Below are positions 7,195-7,552 of a stretch of 7,552 nucleotides of DNA, one piece after another. The translations under genes were made by a program, and so were the position numbers. Numbering within the stretch: position 1 is the first letter of the stretch; each line of letters opens with the position of its first letter. Source of the stretch: JBBFMJ01 sp037441225 (GTDB lineage: Bacteria; Acidobacteriota; Thermoanaerobaculia; UBA2201). The notes below the pieces were generated by a model, which was given only the letters and a program-made list of their open reading frames with translations, was not told the DNA's origin and did not search any database. The stretch is taken from NCBI GenBank assembly GCA_037441225.1, contig JBBISU010000123.1, forward strand, positions 1 through 7,552, read 5' to 3'.

Positions 7195-7221
7195 TCCGTG
7201 TCCGTTATCCATTGTCCGTTT
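7195..7221. repeat. Degenerate TCCGTTA-type short tandem repeat, four units
   Basis: Four successive units of 6-7 bp: TCCGTG, TCCGTTA, TCCATTG and TCCGTTT. It sits just upstream of the inferred tricorn promoter and is more GC-rich than its surroundings. No coding frame of note crosses it. Confidence 0.65.
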
Positions 7222-7245
7222 TAAAATTATAATAAATTAAAAAAA

Positions 7246-7269
7246 CTACGAGGCGAGCATACCACCCTC
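7246..7269. other. GC-rich island in AT-rich spacer, probable repeat remnant
   Basis: CTACGAGGCGAGCATACC followed by ACCCTC stands out from the flanking A/T runs. GAGG (7250-7253) and CCTC (7266-7269) could pair weakly. Read on the minus strand it ends in GTAG like the BIME-like units nearby. Only one copy is in the window, so repeat status is inferred from composition and company. Confidence 0.3.
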
Positions 7270-7313
7270 TAAAAACTATTTTTTAATATTTCCTCTATTT
7301 AAGAAATTTTTGA

Positions 7314-7337
7314 AACTCCTCAACTCCTTAACTCCTT
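7314..7337. repeat. 8-bp tandem repeat, three units of AACTCCTT
   Basis: Units AACTCCTC, AACTCCTT and AACTCCTT follow each other without gaps. On the other strand they read AAGGAGTT, containing Shine-Dalgarno-like AGGAG, but no start codon and frame follow them usefully. Confidence 0.75.
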
Positions 7338-7343
7338 ATATTA

Positions 7344-7383
7344 TTTGTATAGTGCGGGCGACCGCAAGGAGCGCCCTTACAAA
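7344..7383. repeat. Decayed inverted-repeat element with GCAA-loop hairpin
   Basis: TTTGTA (7344-7349) and TACAAA (7378-7383) are outer inverted repeats. Inside, GGGCG (7356-7360) pairs with CGCCC (7372-7376), and CC-GCAA-GG (7362-7369) forms the tip, a GNRA tetraloop if transcribed. The A (7361) and AG (7370-7371) between the two stems form a mismatched internal loop where a perfect element would read GGTCGCCC, so it looks like an eroded copy of a mobile or REP-like hairpin. Confidence 0.6.
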
Positions 7384-7399
7384 AATAAATTACAAAAAA

Positions 7400-7472
7400 T
7401 GTAGCCACGGGTCTTTAGCCCGCGTGAATTTAGGATACAAAAACCAACGCAACAATAAATGTTGCGGCTACA
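7400..7472. repeat. BIME/REP-like repeat element, copy 1 (complete)
   Basis: The 73-bp element starts with TGTAGCC (7400-7406) and ends with its inverse GGCTACA (7466-7472). Inside are two hairpins. The first is CGGG/CCCG (7408-7411 with 7419-7422) plus a T-G pair and loop CTTTA. The second is CGCAACA/TGTTGCG (7448-7454 with 7460-7466) and loop ATAAA. From either end the order is GTAG, CC, hairpin, as in REP sequences handled by Y1 (RAYT) transposases, so the whole resembles two REPs in inverted orientation. A7407 weakens the first stem compared with copy 2. No transposase gene is in the window. Confidence 0.75.
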
Positions 7473-7492
7473 AAAACTAATTTATTTTTGAA

Positions 7493-7552
7493 TGTAGCCG
7501 CGGGTCTTTAGCCCGCGTGAATTTAGGATACAAAAACCAACGCAACAATAAA
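7493..7552. repeat. BIME/REP-like repeat element, copy 2 (cut by window edge)
   Basis: This copy matches 7400-7459 at 59 of 60 positions (G7500 against A7407) and lies 93 bp downstream; two flanking AA bases also match. G7500 restores a full 6-bp stem, CGCGGG/CCCGCG (7499-7504 with 7512-7517). The window ends inside the loop of the second hairpin, so the right half is not seen. The spacer between copies (7473-7492) is plain A/T-rich DNA. Confidence 0.8.

Noticed and set aside
7400..7472. tRNA or tRNA-like gene, because a closing stem plus two hairpins looks like part of a cloverleaf
   Set aside because: There is no GTTCRA T-loop, no anticodon arm of proper length and no D-loop; terminal repeats and the second copy point to a repeat element.
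7398..7552. CRISPR array
   Set aside because: Only two units with a 93-bp period, internal hairpins, near-identity of almost the whole unit, and no cas genes; it fits a dispersed repeat duplicated in tandem.

Overview
The window is AT-rich bacterial DNA. Its proteins are rich in Lys, Glu and Ile, and all 11 Arg codons of the first complete gene are AGA or AGG. Together with a periplasmic tricorn-type protease and a receiver-PilZ protein, this suggests an uncultivated, possibly thermophilic, Gram-negative-type bacterium. The phylum cannot be fixed from the sequence alone. rlmN, strong Shine-Dalgarno (SD) sites and a TATAAT promoter indicate Bacteria rather than Archaea.

Layout. Bases 1-106 hold, on the minus strand, what looks like the N-terminus of a secreted protein running off the left edge, but its start is not intact. 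A short divergent promoter region (107-170) carries an extended -10 box for a 349-aa cytoplasmic tetratricopeptide-repeat (TPR) protein (171-1220, plus strand). After a 68-bp convergent gap, the rest of the coding DNA is one compact minus-strand cluster read from 7108 to 1289. In transcription order it encodes a tricorn protease homologue with signal peptide, a class I SAM-dependent methyltransferase, a degenerate-receiver/PilZ c-di-GMP protein, a 102-aa protein of unknown function, and RlmN (23S rRNA/tRNA m2A methyltransferase). Gaps are 2, 25, 6 and 3 bp. Two of the five genes appear to start at TTG with no Shine-Dalgarno site, next to the upstream stop codon, which suggests a single transcript with translational coupling. 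A near-perfect Shine-Dalgarno site precedes only the first gene.

Upstream of the cluster, 7120-7552 has no gene. It is a patchwork of at least four short repeat types: a TCCGTTA-like tandem, an 8-bp AACTCCTT tandem, a decayed GGGCGACC-GCAA-GG hairpin with inverted flanks, and two copies, 93 bp apart, of a REP/BIME-like element with two hairpins, each preceded by GTAGCC. A small GC-rich island lies among them.

The genes do not form an obvious pathway. The most unusual points are the receiver domain that has lost its phosphorylation residues while its PilZ domain keeps the c-di-GMP motif, the rlmN gene in frame with and 3 bp behind an orphan small gene, and the BIME-like repeats. I did not find a convincing new defence or mobile system.
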